Shown here one piece after another: positions 39,639 to 51,423 of a stretch of 64,000 bases of DNA (the first letter of the stretch is position 1; every line of letters starts with the position of its first letter). The position numbers and the translations under genes are program-made. Location of the stretch: NCBI RefSeq assembly GCF_012927405.1, contig NZ_JABBGM010000003.1, forward strand, positions 1 to 64,000. The letters run 5' to 3'. The notes below the pieces were generated by a model that had not been told where the DNA came from, made no database searches, and was given only the letters and a program-made list of their open reading frames with translations. The stretch is from Novosphingobium olei (GTDB taxonomy: Bacteria; Pseudomonadota; Alphaproteobacteria; Sphingomonadales; Sphingomonadaceae).

Positions 39639-41714
39639 TCACCACACGCGCGCCCGCGCTTCGGGTGCGAGGTAGAGCTTCGTTCCCGGCTGGATGCCGA
39701 ACGCGGTGTACCAGGCATCGACATTGCGGACCACGCCATCGATCCGGTATCGGCGCGGCGAATGCGGGTCGCTGGCGATCTGTTTGGCGATCGCGTCTGG
39801 CCTTGCCACACCGCGCCACCCTTGCGCATAGCCGAGGAAGAAGCGCTGGTCCCCGGTGAAGCCGGCGATCACCGGCGCTTCCTTCCCGCCCAGCGAGGCG
39901 TGGTAGGCATCGAGCGCGATCAGCACGCCGCCGAGGTCGGCGATGTTTTCGCCCATGGTCAGATCGCCGTTGATGTGCGCGCCGGGCACCGGTTCGTACG
40001 CCGAATACTGCGCGCCCAGAACCTTGGCCCGCGCGGTGTAGGTCGCGGCATCGCTGGCGCTCCACCAGTCGCGCAGCGCGCCCGTCGCATCGAGCATGCG
40101 ACCCTGGTCGTCGAAGCTGTGGGTCAGTTCGTGGCCGATGATGCTGCCCATGTCGCCATAGTTGATCGCCGCATCGTAGCCCGCGTCGAATTCGGGCGGC
40201 TGGAGAATGGCGGCGGGGAACACGATTTCGTTGCTGGGCCCGCCGTTGTAGGCATCGATCGTCTGCGGGGTCATGGCCCATTCGCCCTTGTCCACCGGCT
40301 TGCCGATGAAGCGCCGCTGCACCTGCCATTCGAAGGCGCCGGCCCGCCGCACGTTGCCGATCAGGTCGGCGGGATCGATCGCAAGGCTGGCATAGTCGCG
40401 GCGCGGCGTATCGGGATACCCGACCTTGATGCGGATCGCGGCGAGCTTGCGCAGCGCTTCGGCTTTCGTGGCGGGGGCCATCCATTCCGTCTTTTCGATG
40501 CGGGCGCGGAACGCGGTGCGCAGGTTCGCCACCAGCGCTTCGATCGCGGCCTTGGACTGCGGCGGGAAATGCCGGGCGACATAGGCATCGCCCACCGCCC
40601 ATCCCATCGCGCCGAAGTATTCGCTGCGCTCGCCATAGAGGAAGTCGCCGCCCGAGACCGCATGGACGGCCCGTTTCCAGCGCGGCTGAATGACCTTGGC
40701 GCCCCCCAGCGTCGCGCCGTGGAAATCGAAATAGGCGTTGGCGAACGGGCTCGACAGGAACACCGCCGCATTGTCGATCAGGGTGAACGCGGCACGCGCC
40801 TTCAGCGTCTCGACCGGCGTCGCGCCAAAGATCGCCGCGATCTTGGGGATCGCGGTCACTTCGGCGACCACCACCTTATCGGGAAAGCCCACCGCCTTCA
40901 GGAACGGCGCCCACGCAAAGCCGGGCGCATCCTTCTGCAACTGGGCAAGGGTGCGCGGATTGTAGAGCCTGGTGACGTCGCGCTGCTCGACCTTGCTCCA
41001 GCTCGCCTCTGCCACCCGCGTTTCGAACGCGACGACCGCAGCCGCCTGTGCCTCGGCATCGGGCCAGCCGGCCAGGCCCAGCAGCTTGGCGACGTAGCGT
41101 TGATAGGCGTCCTTCTTTTCCCGGAATTCGGGCTTCAGGTAATAATCCCGGTCCGGCAGGCCGAGGCCGGCCTGGCCGATGTAGGGCGCGCTCATTTCCG
41201 GGTTGCGCAGATCGGGGAAGACCTGCGCCCCGAACAGCGAGCCGTCGAAGCCTTCGTTGGTGCGCCCCATGCGCGCGGCGAGCGCTTCGCGCGTCGTCGT
41301 CGCCTTGATCGCGTCCAGATCGGCCTTGAGCGGCGAAAGCCCCAGCCGTTCGACCCGCGCCTCGTCCATGAACGATGCGTAGTAGGCGCCGATCTTCTGC
41401 TGTTCCGTCACCGGCTTGCGCGGCGCCTGCGCGGCCGCCTGTTCAAGCAGGGTGCGCAGCTGGCTCGACACCAGTTCCTGCCCGATTGCGCCCACCGACC
41501 AGCTCTGCCGGTCGTCGGGGATCTTGACGCGCGCCTTCCACGCGCCGTTGGCGAAGTCATCGAAGCTGTCTCCGGGGTTCGCCGATCGATCGAGCGCCGA
41601 AAGGTCGTAGCCCCAGGGTTCGGGGGAAACCCCTTGCGGATCGGGCGCGGCGGCCACCAGCGCCAGCAAGACCAGTGGCAGGCCCGAAGCCCGCGCCAAT
41701 CGCTTCGTCTTCAT
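39639..41714 (-). CDS. M13-family zinc metallopeptidase (neprilysin-like), exported
   Basis: 691 residues. N-terminal signal (LPLVLLALVAAAP), then the helical M13 N domain, then the catalytic domain with zinc motif IGHELTHSFDDQG and downstream glutamate in ENIADLGG; the C terminus ends in RARVW as in the family. Periplasmic oligopeptidase. The start at 41714 (MKTKRLARASG) gives the signal peptide; an upstream ATG at 41768 would prefix 18 unlikely residues. Confidence 0.93.
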   Translation of the reverse strand: MKTKRLARASGLPLVLLALVAAAPDPQGVSPEPWGYDLSALDRSANPGDSFDDFANGAWKARVKIPDDRQSWSVGAIGQELVSSQLRTLLEQAAAQAPRKPVTEQQKIGAYYASFMDEARVERLGLSPLKADLDAIKATTTREALAARMGRTNEGFDGSLFGAQVFPDLRNPEMSAPYIGQAGLGLPDRDYYLKPEFREKKDAYQRYVAKLLGLAGWPDAEAQAAAVVAFETRVAEASWSKVEQRDVTRLYNPRTLAQLQKDAPGFAWAPFLKAVGFPDKVVVAEVTAIPKIAAIFGATPVETLKARAAFTLIDNAAVFLSSPFANAYFDFHGATLGGAKVIQPRWKRAVHAVSGGDFLYGERSEYFGAMGWAVGDAYVARHFPPQSKAAIEALVANLRTAFRARIEKTEWMAPATKAEALRKLAAIRIKVGYPDTPRRDYASLAIDPADLIGNVRRAGAFEWQVQRRFIGKPVDKGEWAMTPQTIDAYNGGPSNEIVFPAAILQPPEFDAGYDAAINYGDMGSIIGHELTHSFDDQGRMLDATGALRDWWSASDAATYTARAKVLGAQYSAYEPVPGAHINGDLTMGENIADLGGVLIALDAYHASLGGKEAPVIAGFTGDQRFFLGYAQGWRGVARPDAIAKQIASDPHSPRRYRIDGVVRNVDAWYTAFGIQPGTKLYLAPEARARVW

Positions 41715-41819
41715 GATCCGAATCGCCCCCTCGTCCGCGTTTCGGCGCGAAAGGTACTTGGCCGGCATGGCGACTCAATAGGCGTGACCCGCCTTAGTTG
41801 GCCGCCGGATTGCGGGGCA

Positions 41820-42848
41820 TCACGGCAGCAGCAGCGACGAATCCCCGTAGCTGTAGAAGCGGTAGCCGCTGGCGATGGCATGGGCATAGGCGGCCATCAT
41901 CCGATCGCGGCCCATCAGCGCGCTGACCAGCATCATCAGAGTCGACTTGGGCAAGTGGAAGTTTGTCATCAGCCCGTCGACCGCGCGGAAGGTGTAGCCC
42001 GGCGTGATGAAGATCGCGGTGTCGCCCTCGAACGGACGGATGATCCTGTCCTCGCCCGCCGCGCTTTCCAGCAGGCGCAGGCTGGTGGTGCCCACCGCGA
42101 TCACGCGATGCCCGGCGGCGCGCGCGGCGTTGAGCCGGTCGCAGGTGGCGGCATCGATCGTGCCCCATTCGGCGTGCATCGCGTGGTCGTCGGTATCCTC
42201 GGCCTTCACCGGCAGGAACGTGCCCGCGCCCACGTGCAGCGTCAGCGTCTCGGTACGCACGCCGGCGTCGGCCAGCGCGGCCATGAGCTCAGGGGTAAAA
42301 TGCAGCGCCGCCGTCGGGGCGGCAACGGCGCCATCCTTGGCCGCGAACATCGTCTGGTAGTCGGCGCGGTCCTGTTCGTCGGTCGGCCGCTTTCCGGCGA
42401 TATAGGGGGGCAGCGGCATCCGCCCGGCGCGTTCGAGCAGTACTTCGACCGGCTCTTCGCCCGGGAAGAACAGCGTCCAGCTGCCATCGGCGTGGCGCGC
42501 TTCGGCGTGGCCCGTCACGCCCGCCCCGAACGCGATCTCGTCGCCTTCGCGCAGGCGCTTGGCGTTGCGCACGAACGCCTGCCAGCGGCGCAGGTCCACG
42601 CGCTTATGCAGCGTCGCGCCGATCCGCGCCTCACCCCGCTGGCCTTCGAGCTGGGCGGGGATGACGCGCGTGTCGTTGAAAACCAGCACGTCGCCCGCGC
42701 GCAGCAAGCCCGGCAGATCGCGCACGATGTGATCGGTGAACGGCCCTTCCGCACCCACGCACAGCAGCCGCGCGGAATCACGCGGACGCGCCGGGCGCAA
42801 GGCAATGTTTTCGGGCGGAAGGTCGAAATCGAACAGGTCAACGCGCAT
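41820..42848 (-). CDS. queA: S-adenosylmethionine:tRNA ribosyltransferase-isomerase
   Basis: 342 residues. Transfers and rearranges the ribosyl part of SAM onto preQ1-tRNA to give epoxyqueuosine. Family signatures: [45 protein letters not shown] and [14 protein letters not shown]. It follows the cyclophilin gene by 66 bp and precedes the M13 gene. Together with tgt this covers two of the queuosine steps. Confidence 0.98.
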   Translation of the reverse strand: MRVDLFDFDLPPENIALRPARPRDSARLLCVGAEGPFTDHIVRDLPGLLRAGDVLVFNDTRVIPAQLEGQRGEARIGATLHKRVDLRRWQAFVRNAKRLREGDEIAFGAGVTGHAEARHADGSWTLFFPGEEPVEVLLERAGRMPLPPYIAGKRPTDEQDRADYQTMFAAKDGAVAAPTAALHFTPELMAALADAGVRTETLTLHVGAGTFLPVKAEDTDDHAMHAEWGTIDAATCDRLNAARAAGHRVIAVGTTSLRLLESAAGEDRIIRPFEGDTAIFITPGYTFRAVDGLMTNFHLPKSTLMMLVSALMGRDRMMAAYAHAIASGYRFYSYGDSSLLLP

Positions 42849-42914
42849 GGGAGGGGCCCCTAGCGCGATTGGCCGATCAATTCGAGCCTGTCCGTCCGGC
42901 CGTTGCGAAAGCCG

Positions 42915-43622
42915 TCAGTTCGACTTGGAATTGCGCAGCATGTCCGCGGTGATCGCGGGCGCTGCGGCGGGGGCGGCGGGCATCGCCTGCGGCTTGTTGT
43001 CCGAAGCGAGCGAGGCCTGGAGGATGCGCGTCGGGTTCGCCGGCGGCTCGCCGCGCTGGATCGCGTCGACCACGTCCATGCCGGCGATCACGCGACCGAA
43101 GGCGGTGTATTTGTGATCAAGCCCCATGCGCGGGTAGAACACGATGAAGAACTGGCTGTTGGCCGAATTCGGATCATCGGTGCGCGCCATCGAGACGGTG
43201 CCGCGCACGTGGGGCGCATCGTTGAACTCGGCGGTAAGGTCCGGCAGCTTCGAACCGCCCTGGCCGGTCCCCGTCGGGTCGCCGGTCTGCGCCATGAAGC
43301 CGTCGATCACGCGGTGGAAGATGATCCCGTTGTAGAAGCCCTGCCCCACCAGCTCCTTGATCCGCTCGACATGGTGCGGCGCCCATTGCGGCATCAGGCG
43401 GATGGCGACGCGCCCGCCGTTCGACAGGTCGAGCAGCAGGATGTTCTCGCGGTCGTGGCTCTGGTCGACGTCCACCGCGTAAGGGAACGACTTCGAGGAT
43501 TCGACGCGCTGGACGTCGAACGGACGGACTTCGGCCTTCTCCTTCTGTGCCAGCGCCGGGCCCGCGATCATCGCGGAAAGGGCGGCGGCAAGGACGAACG
43601 AGCCGGAGACACGAAACTTCAT
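42915..43622 (-). CDS. Cyclophilin-type peptidyl-prolyl isomerase, exported
   Basis: 235 residues. Signal peptide ends at GPALAQ (about 26). Cyclophilin fold with GFYNGIIFHRVIDGFMAQTGDPTGTGQGG, GTVSMARTDDPNSANSQFFI and YTAFGRVIAGMDVV; the catalytic arginine in FHRV is present. A proline/alanine-rich tail ends the protein. Acts in the periplasm on folding proteins. The start at 43622 has AAGGTGAT upstream. Lies between coaD and queA as is common in sphingomonads. Confidence 0.95.
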   Translation of the reverse strand: MKFRVSGSFVLAAALSAMIAGPALAQKEKAEVRPFDVQRVESSKSFPYAVDVDQSHDRENILLLDLSNGGRVAIRLMPQWAPHHVERIKELVGQGFYNGIIFHRVIDGFMAQTGDPTGTGQGGSKLPDLTAEFNDAPHVRGTVSMARTDDPNSANSQFFIVFYPRMGLDHKYTAFGRVIAGMDVVDAIQRGEPPANPTRILQASLASDNKPQAMPAAPAAAPAITADMLRNSKSN

Positions 43623-43747
43623 GCGGTTATCACCTTCGAGGCACGCGGCGGAGGCACCGGGACGGCCCTGCCCTGTTCGCTGTGCCGATAGAATGCGCGC
43701 GCTGACGCTGCAATGAACGATTGCACGCCAGACATGCACGTTTGGCC

Positions 43748-44260
43748 TCAATAATCGCCCAGCCGTCCGACCTTTTCCACGCGGGCGATCACATCCTCGC
43801 GGATCGCCGGGGTCACGAACTGGCTGATATCGCCGCCGAACAGCGCGATTTCCTTCACCAGCTTCGACGCGATCGGCTGGAGCGAGACGTCGGCCATCAG
43901 GAACACCGTCTCGATTTCGGCATCGAGCTGCTGGTTCATGCCGGCCATCTGGTATTCGTACTCGAAGTCGGCCACCGCACGCAGGCCGCGGATGATGACG
44001 CTGGCGCCCTGGGCGCGGGCGAACTTCATCAGCAGCGCGTTGAAGCCCACCACCTCGACATTGTCGATGCCCTGCTCGGCCAGCTCGCGCGTGACCATGG
44101 CCATGCGCTCGTCGGGCGTGAACATCGGGTTCTTCGACATGTTCGTGGTCACGCCGATGATCAGCTTGTCGACCAGCTTGGCGCCGCGACGGATGATGTC
44201 GAGGTGGCCGAGGGTGATCGGGTCAAACGTGCCGGGATAGACCCCGATCCTCTCTGCCAT
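43748..44260 (-). CDS. coaD: Phosphopantetheine adenylyltransferase
   Basis: 170 residues. Fourth step of CoA synthesis. Nucleotidyltransferase signature GVYPGTFDPITLGHLDII near the N terminus (T/HxGH motif is TLGH), VIIRGLRAVADFEYE, and KEIALFGGDISQFV near the end. The start lies one base from the stop of the prenyl synthase gene, so the two are co-translated. Confidence 0.98.
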   Translation of the reverse strand: MAERIGVYPGTFDPITLGHLDIIRRGAKLVDKLIIGVTTNMSKNPMFTPDERMAMVTRELAEQGIDNVEVVGFNALLMKFARAQGASVIIRGLRAVADFEYEYQMAGMNQQLDAEIETVFLMADVSLQPIASKLVKEIALFGGDISQFVTPAIREDVIARVEKVGRLGDY

Positions 44261-45166
44261 TCAACGATCCCTTTCGATGATGAAGCGCGCGATTTCGCGC
44301 AGCAGGTCGGCCTCCGGGCCGAAGTGGGACAAGTGCGCGATCGCCTGGTCGACCAGCATCCGCGCCTGTTCGCGCGCGCGCTCTGCGCCGAGCAGCGAAA
44401 GAAACGTCTCCTTGCCCGCCGCCGCGTCCTTGCGCAGCGCCTTGCCGGCGGCTTCCTCGTCGCCTTCGGCATCGAGCAGGTCGTCGGCGATCTGGAAGGC
44501 AAGGCCGATATCGCGGGCATAGCCGCGCAAGGGGGTGCGCCCTTCGACCGGCAGGCGGCCCAGGATCGCGCCCATTTCCACCGCCGCGCCCAACAGGGCG
44601 CCGGTCTTCAACTGCTGCAGGCGGGTAACGGTCTGCAGATCGAAGCTGCCCTTCTCCGCCTCGATGTCCATCATCTGCCCGCCGGCCATGCCGTCCATGC
44701 CGCTCGCCGTGGCGAGCGTGCGGACAAGTTCGATGCGCACGAACGGATCGCCGCTCATCGCCGGGTCCGACAGGACTTCGAAGGCAAAGGCGTGCAGCGC
44801 ATCGCCTGCCAGCACGGCGGTCGCCTCGTCGAAGGCCTTGTGCACGGTGGGCTTGCCGTGGCGCATGGCATCGTCGTCCATGCACGGCAGGTCGTCATGG
44901 ATCAGCGAATAGACGTGGATCGCTTCGATCGCGGTGCCGGCGCGAATGGCAGAGGTGCGGTCGGCACCGAACAGTCCCGCGGTGGCCGCCAGCAGCAGCG
45001 GGCGCATCCGCTTGCCCCCGCCGATCGCGGCATAGCGCATGGCTTCGACCAGGCGATCGCGCTGGTCACCGGCCAGGGGCAGCAGCGCATCGAAGCTCGC
45101 ATCGATCTCGCGCGCGATCTGGACGAGCGCGGGCTTCAGCAGACCCGTGGCGGAAATGGCGCTCAT
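44261..45166 (-). CDS. ispA: Farnesyl diphosphate synthase-type polyprenyl synthetase
   Basis: 301 residues. Head-to-tail condensation of IPP with DMAPP/GPP. First aspartate-rich motif HDDLPCMDDD, with FPS-type spacing; GGKRMRP IPP-binding; GQMMDIEAE; LKTGALLGAAVEMG; second motif FQIADDLLD. Start at 45166 overlaps xseB by four bases (ATGA). Order xseB-ispA is widely conserved. Chain length (C15) is inferred from family, so the symbol is tentative. Confidence 0.93.
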   Translation of the reverse strand: MSAISATGLLKPALVQIAREIDASFDALLPLAGDQRDRLVEAMRYAAIGGGKRMRPLLLAATAGLFGADRTSAIRAGTAIEAIHVYSLIHDDLPCMDDDAMRHGKPTVHKAFDEATAVLAGDALHAFAFEVLSDPAMSGDPFVRIELVRTLATASGMDGMAGGQMMDIEAEKGSFDLQTVTRLQQLKTGALLGAAVEMGAILGRLPVEGRTPLRGYARDIGLAFQIADDLLDAEGDEEAAGKALRKDAAAGKETFLSLLGAERAREQARMLVDQAIAHLSHFGPEADLLREIARFIIERDR

Positions 45167-45414
45167 GCCGATGCTTCGTCGAACGGGCGCGTGCCCACCG
45201 GCTTGCCGTCGCGATCCGAGACGATCGCCTCGATCCGCGCCTGCGCCGCATCGAGCCGCTTCTGGCAATGGGCACGCAGCGCATCGCCCCGGGCATAGAG
45301 TTCGATCGATTCGTCGAGCGGCGCTTCGCCGCTTTCAAGCTTGCGCACGACGTCTTCGAGCGCCTTCAGCGCCTCTTCGAACGACAGCGCGGCGATATCA
45401 GGTAGGGTTCCCAT
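45163..45414 (-). CDS. xseB: Exodeoxyribonuclease VII small subunit
   Basis: 83 residues. Small helical subunit that wraps XseA to degrade single-stranded DNA. LSFEEALKALEDVVRKLESG and the following helix with SIELYARGDALRAHCQKRL are the family core. Start at 45414 (MGTLPD) is chosen by similarity; an ATG at 45426 is also possible. xseA is not in the window. Confidence 0.95.
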   Translation of the reverse strand: MGTLPDIAALSFEEALKALEDVVRKLESGEAPLDESIELYARGDALRAHCQKRLDAAQARIEAIVSDRDGKPVGTRPFDEASA

Positions 45415-45502
45415 CGATGCCAGCATTGACCCGGCGGCGGCGGCGGGTCAAGCTTGGCCGACAACGAAAAGGGCTGCGTGAACGGCCCGAGGGGACGAGG
45501 AC

Positions 45503-46156
45503 ATGTTCATCGGACACTGGAGCGCGGCGTTCGTCGCCGCGGCGCATAGCCGGGCGCCCCGGCTCGGCACGCTGGCGATCGGCGCGCAACTCGTCGACAT
45601 CGCCTTCTTCGCCTTTGCCATGGTTGGCATCGAACATTTCCGCTTCGTTCCGGGCGCGACGGCGAGCAACTGGCTGATGCTGGATTCGGCGCCCTATACC
45701 CACAGCCTGCTGGGAGGCCTTGCCTTCGCGGCCGCACTGGCGGTGTTGGTGTGGTTGGCCGATTGCGACCGGACCGCCGCGTTGATCGCCGCGCTGGTGG
45801 TGCTCTCGCACTGGCTGCTGGACTTCGTCGTCCATCGCCCGGACCTCACCCTTGCGGGCGCCCCGCCGATGCTCGGGCTCGGCCTGTGGAATGCGCCGCT
45901 GATCGAAAAGCCGCTCGAACTCGCGCTGACGTTCGGTGCGCTTGCCTTCTACGTGCGCAAGCGGCGCCCGCGCCTGTTGCCGGTTGCGGTGCTCGCGGTC
46001 GTGCTGCTGGCGGTGCAGGCGATCGACTGGTTCGGCCCGCGCAACACCGATGCCGGGCCTTCCGCATCGCTCACCGCCATCGCCGCCTACCTCGTCATCG
46101 CCGCACTCTGTGCGTGGGTGGCCCGAAGCGCCGCCGTTCCCGGAGACCGTGCATGA
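45503..46156 (+). CDS. Polytopic membrane protein, YdjM-like metal-dependent hydrolase suspected
   Basis: 217 residues, about five to six transmembrane helices. Histidines recur at membrane edges: FIGHWSAAF at the start, YTHSLLGGL and SHWLLDFVVHRPDL, a pattern seen in DUF457/YdjM-type inner-membrane predicted metal-dependent hydrolases. Function unproven. GAGGGGACGAGGAC precedes the start. Its end overlaps the enoyl-CoA hydratase start by ATGA, so they are coupled. Confidence 0.7.
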   Translation: MFIGHWSAAFVAAAHSRAPRLGTLAIGAQLVDIAFFAFAMVGIEHFRFVPGATASNWLMLDSAPYTHSLLGGLAFAAALAVLVWLADCDRTAALIAALVVLSHWLLDFVVHRPDLTLAGAPPMLGLGLWNAPLIEKPLELALTFGALAFYVRKRRPRLLPVAVLAVVLLAVQAIDWFGPRNTDAGPSASLTAIAAYLVIAALCAWVARSAAVPGDRA

Positions 46157-46962
46157 CCGACACCCCCTCCCCCGTCGCCACCCGCCGCCACGGCCGCGTG
46201 CTGGAAATCGTGCTGACCAATACCCCGCGCGGCTACATGAACGCGCGCATGGCGGCCGATCTGCTCGACACCGTGCGCCGTGCACAGGCGGACGACAGCG
46301 TCGGCGCGCTGCTCGTCACCGGCGGGCTCGAAGGCGTGTTCATCCGCCACTACGACGTGGGCGAGATCGCCCAGCTTTCGACCGCCTTGGCCGAAGGCAA
46401 GATCGGCCCCGAAAACTTCGACAAGGGCTCGAACGTCCTCGACCTGATCCAGGCGATGCTCGATTCGCCGGTCCCCACCGTGGCCGCGATCAACGGCATG
46501 TGCATGGGCGGCGGCTGCGAATTCGCCTTGAGCTTCGACATGCGCGTGGCGCAAGACGGCGATTATCGCATCGGCCTTCCCGAAACGCGGCTGGGGATCA
46601 TTCCGGGGGTCGGCGGGCATTACCTGCTCGCGCGCCTGATCGGTGCGGCGCGGGCGACGGCCGCGGTGATGCGCGGCGCAGTGTTCGCCCCGCAAGAGGC
46701 GTACCGGCTTGGCATCGTCGACGAACTGGTGGTCGATGCGCGGGCGCGCGGTCTCGAACTGGCGCAGGAATACGCCGCGCGACCGCGCATCGGTATCGCC
46801 GCGACGCGGCGGCTTGCCCGCATGATCGAAGCGGGCACGCCGCAGCAGGAGATACTTGGCCAGACCGCGCGCGAATTTGCCGGAACGCTGATCGACAGCC
46901 CCGAAACCGACCGCCTGATCGCCCGCTTCCTCGATCATGGTGAGGACATCCTCGCGGACTAG
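46153..46962 (+). CDS. Enoyl-CoA hydratase/isomerase family protein
   Basis: 269 residues of the crotonase fold. The oxyanion hole is formed around GMCMGGGCEFALSFDM, and LPETRLGIIPGVGGHYLLARLIG carries a glutamate at one of the catalytic positions. In classical hydratases two glutamates act; only one is obvious here, so isomerase or other crotonase chemistry is possible. Coupled to the membrane protein upstream by a four-base overlap; purL follows 33 bp later. Confidence 0.88.
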   Translation: MTDTPSPVATRRHGRVLEIVLTNTPRGYMNARMAADLLDTVRRAQADDSVGALLVTGGLEGVFIRHYDVGEIAQLSTALAEGKIGPENFDKGSNVLDLIQAMLDSPVPTVAAINGMCMGGGCEFALSFDMRVAQDGDYRIGLPETRLGIIPGVGGHYLLARLIGAARATAAVMRGAVFAPQEAYRLGIVDELVVDARARGLELAQEYAARPRIGIAATRRLARMIEAGTPQQEILGQTAREFAGTLIDSPETDRLIARFLDHGEDILAD

Positions 46963-46995
46963 CCCTTTCGTTCCGGCGGCGCTAAGGGGCGGCGC

Positions 46996-49151
<2,156 letters not shown>

Positions 49152-49155
<4 letters not shown>

Positions 49156-49898
49156 GTTCCGGGTCCATCCGCGTCGGCGTCGGCGGGTGGACCTACGAAC
49201 CCTGGCGCGGCGGGGCCTTCTACCCCGAGGGCCTGCCGCACAAGCGCGAGCTCGAATACGCCGCCGCGCACCTCACCTGCATCGAGATCAACGCGACTTA
49301 CTACGGCCGCCAGAAGGCGCAGAGCTTCGCCACCTGGGCCGCCGCCGCGCCCGATGGTTTCCGCTTCAGCCTGAAGGCTTCGCGCTATTCCACACAGCGC
49401 AAGGTGCTGGCGGACGGCGGCGAATCCATCGCCAAGTTCCTGGGCCAGGGCTTGACCGAACTCGGGCCCAAGCTCGGCCCGATCCTGTGGCAGTTCCCCG
49501 ACGGCAAGCGGTTCGAGCGCGATGACTTCGCCCGTTTCCTCGACCTGATCCCCGATGCGCAGAACGGCATGCCGCTGCGCCACGCGCTCGAAGTGCGCGA
49601 CGAAAGCTTCCGCGATCCTGCTTTCCTCGACCTTGCCCGCGCGCGCAACATGGCCGTGGTCTATGCCGACAGCGCGGAGTTTCCGCAGATCGACGAACAG
49701 ACCGCCGACTTCACGTATGCCCGGTTGCAGCGATCGAGCGCCGACCACCCGGCCGGCTACAGCGCCGCAGCCATCGCCGAATGGGCCACCCGCGCCCGCG
49801 ATTGGACGCAGGGCGGGCGCGATGTCTACATGCTGTTCATTTCCGGCGAGAAGCCGCGTAACCCGGCAGCCGCCCAGGCGCTGATCGCCGCGCTTTAA
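49152..49898 (+). CDS. DUF72 (YecE-like) protein
   Basis: 248 residues. TIM-barrel-like DUF72 family: [21 protein letters not shown] at the N terminus, [38 protein letters not shown] and [13 protein letters not shown]. The GTG start at 49152 overlaps the purL stop by four bases, indicating translational coupling. Function unknown; often linked with purine or nucleotide genes. Converges on the COQ4 gene with a 4-bp overlap at the stops. Confidence 0.9.
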
Positions 49899-50698
49899 GC
49901 CGCCTTCTTCGCGTTCTGCCCCAGCAGATCATAGGGATCGACGCCCAGCGCCCGCCACGCATCGTGCGCCGCGTGATAATGCACCGGCCGCGTGATGTTC
50001 AGCTTCCGCCGCGCTTCTTCCAGCGGCATCGGCAGCAGGTCGAGGATCGACTGTTCGCACAGGCGCGGGCACGCCTTGCCCAGCTTCTGCCCCTCGCGCA
50101 CCGCCTTCAGCACCGGCGCGTCGCTCTTGACCTGCTTCTTCATGTTGAGACCGGCCATGTAGCCGATGAACAGGTGCGCCGGGCTCGGCTGCTGGCTGTA
50201 GGTGAAGGCGAGCACGCAGGCCTCGCCCAGCGCATCGCGGCCATAGCCGGTCAGCACGTGGAGCAGATCGTGCACGTCGCGCATGCGGTTCAGGTACCAG
50301 ATGAACTGGTCGTCGAACTTGGGCTTGTCTGCCGCGAACTTGTCGAACTCGTCGACCAGCCCCTGCGCGGTCAGCCCTTCGCGCTCCATGAAGTCGCAAT
50401 AGGCGTGCGCGACCGAGCCCTCGGGCATTGCGCGCAGCCGCGGGTGATCGTCGAGGATCAGCGGCAGGCGCACTTCGCGGGCGCGCAGGGTCTGGCCCCG
50501 CTCGCTCTTCAGGAATGCCAGCGCCGTGGGCTTGAGATTGCGCCACGGCAGCGATTCGAAGATGTGGAACACCTCTTCGGTGTTTTCCTTGTTCTTCAGC
50601 AGCTCACGGAAATGACGCCACGCCTTCAGCGGGCGCAGCTTCAGTTCCGGGCGGCGCTCGTCATAGAGCGGCAGGTCGGCCTGCAACGGAGCGGTCAT
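49895..50698 (-). CDS. COQ4-family ubiquinone biosynthesis protein
   Basis: 267 residues. The COQ4 zinc-binding motif HDLLHVLTGYGRDALGE (HDxxHx11E) is intact at about residues 144-160. COQ4 acts in ubiquinone synthesis in mitochondria and alphaproteobacteria; recent work assigns it oxidative decarboxylation of the quinone head group. The start at 50698 (MTAPLQADLPL) is chosen over an upstream ATG. A good promoter (TTGACG-N17-TTAGTA) ends 38 bp upstream. Confidence 0.9.
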   Translation of the reverse strand: MTAPLQADLPLYDERRPELKLRPLKAWRHFRELLKNKENTEEVFHIFESLPWRNLKPTALAFLKSERGQTLRAREVRLPLILDDHPRLRAMPEGSVAHAYCDFMEREGLTAQGLVDEFDKFAADKPKFDDQFIWYLNRMRDVHDLLHVLTGYGRDALGEACVLAFTYSQQPSPAHLFIGYMAGLNMKKQVKSDAPVLKAVREGQKLGKACPRLCEQSILDLLPMPLEEARRKLNITRPVHYHAAHDAWRALGVDPYDLLGQNAKKAA

Positions 50699-50736
50699 GG
50701 CGTTCACGTCGATTCTCCCGATACTCTGCAACCAAA

Positions 50737-50765
50737 TACTAACATCACTGTAAATACAACGTCAA
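50737..50765 (-). promoter_or_regulatory. Promoter of the COQ4 gene
   Basis: On the minus strand TTGACG (50760-50765) and TTAGTA (50737-50742) are separated by 17 bases. The AT-rich spacer contrasts with the surroundings. The expected transcription start is about 30 bp before the ATG. Confidence 0.55.
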
Positions 50766-50838
50766 TTCCCACCCCGGGCCAGCGCTTGCCAGCCGGCAAG
50801 ACACGGTGCAGAATTTCGCCAAACGGGGGGGTGAGGAC

Positions 50839-51423
50839 ATGAAACGCACGTGGCCGTTGGCGCTCGGGTTGGCGCTGTCGCTGTCCGCGCTGGCAGCAGG
50901 CCTCGTCATGGGCACGACGCCGTACCTTGGCTGGCACCTTGCTGCCCGCTGGACAGCCCGCGTCGGTTTTCCGATCTTCCTGACGACCTATCTCGCCTCG
51001 TCGCTCGTTCGCCTGTCCCCCGCCCCATGGAGCCGGTCGCTCGCCCGGCAGAGGCGGTGGTGGGGCCTGGGCTTTGCCGCAAGCCACACCGTCCATCTTC
51101 TCGCGCTGATCATGGCTCTCCGGCTCGATCCCGCGCCGCGCCCACTGGCCTCACTGATCCCTGGCGGGATTGCCTACCTGTTCATACTGGCGATGGCGCT
51201 GACATCGAACGACGCCGCCATGCGCGCGCTGGGCCGGAACTGGAAGCGCCTTCACGCCACGGGCATCCACGTAATCTGGCTGATCTTCACCCTCGCCTAT
51301 GCCAAGCGCATTCCGGTGCCGGAAACGCGCCAGGTCGGCCTTGTGATGACCATACTGGCGCTTGCCGCGTTGCTCGCTCGCGTGCTTGCGCACCGCCGTC
51401 GCGGCGCGCAAGCTTTCGCCTGA
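50839..51423 (+). CDS. YedZ/MsrQ-like haem membrane protein (ferric reductase-like)
   Basis: 194 residues with about five to six transmembrane helices. Candidate haem-ligating histidines: GWHLAARW, ASHTVHLLALIMAL and LHATGIHVIWLIF, spaced as in ferric-reductase-like transmembrane domains such as MsrQ (YedZ), which passes electrons to the periplasmic methionine sulfoxide reductase MsrP. No msrP gene is visible, so this may be a stand-alone relative. GTGAGG lies 3 bases upstream of the start at 50839. Confidence 0.75.
   Translation: MKRTWPLALGLALSLSALAAGLVMGTTPYLGWHLAARWTARVGFPIFLTTYLASSLVRLSPAPWSRSLARQRRWWGLGFAASHTVHLLALIMALRLDPAPRPLASLIPGGIAYLFILAMALTSNDAAMRALGRNWKRLHATGIHVIWLIFTLAYAKRIPVPETRQVGLVMTILALAALLARVLAHRRRGAQAFA

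Noticed and set aside
39762..42863. A 1,033-codon plus-strand frame across the M13 peptidase and queA
   Set aside because: It spans two certain genes on the other strand and their gap; composition is that of an antisense frame.
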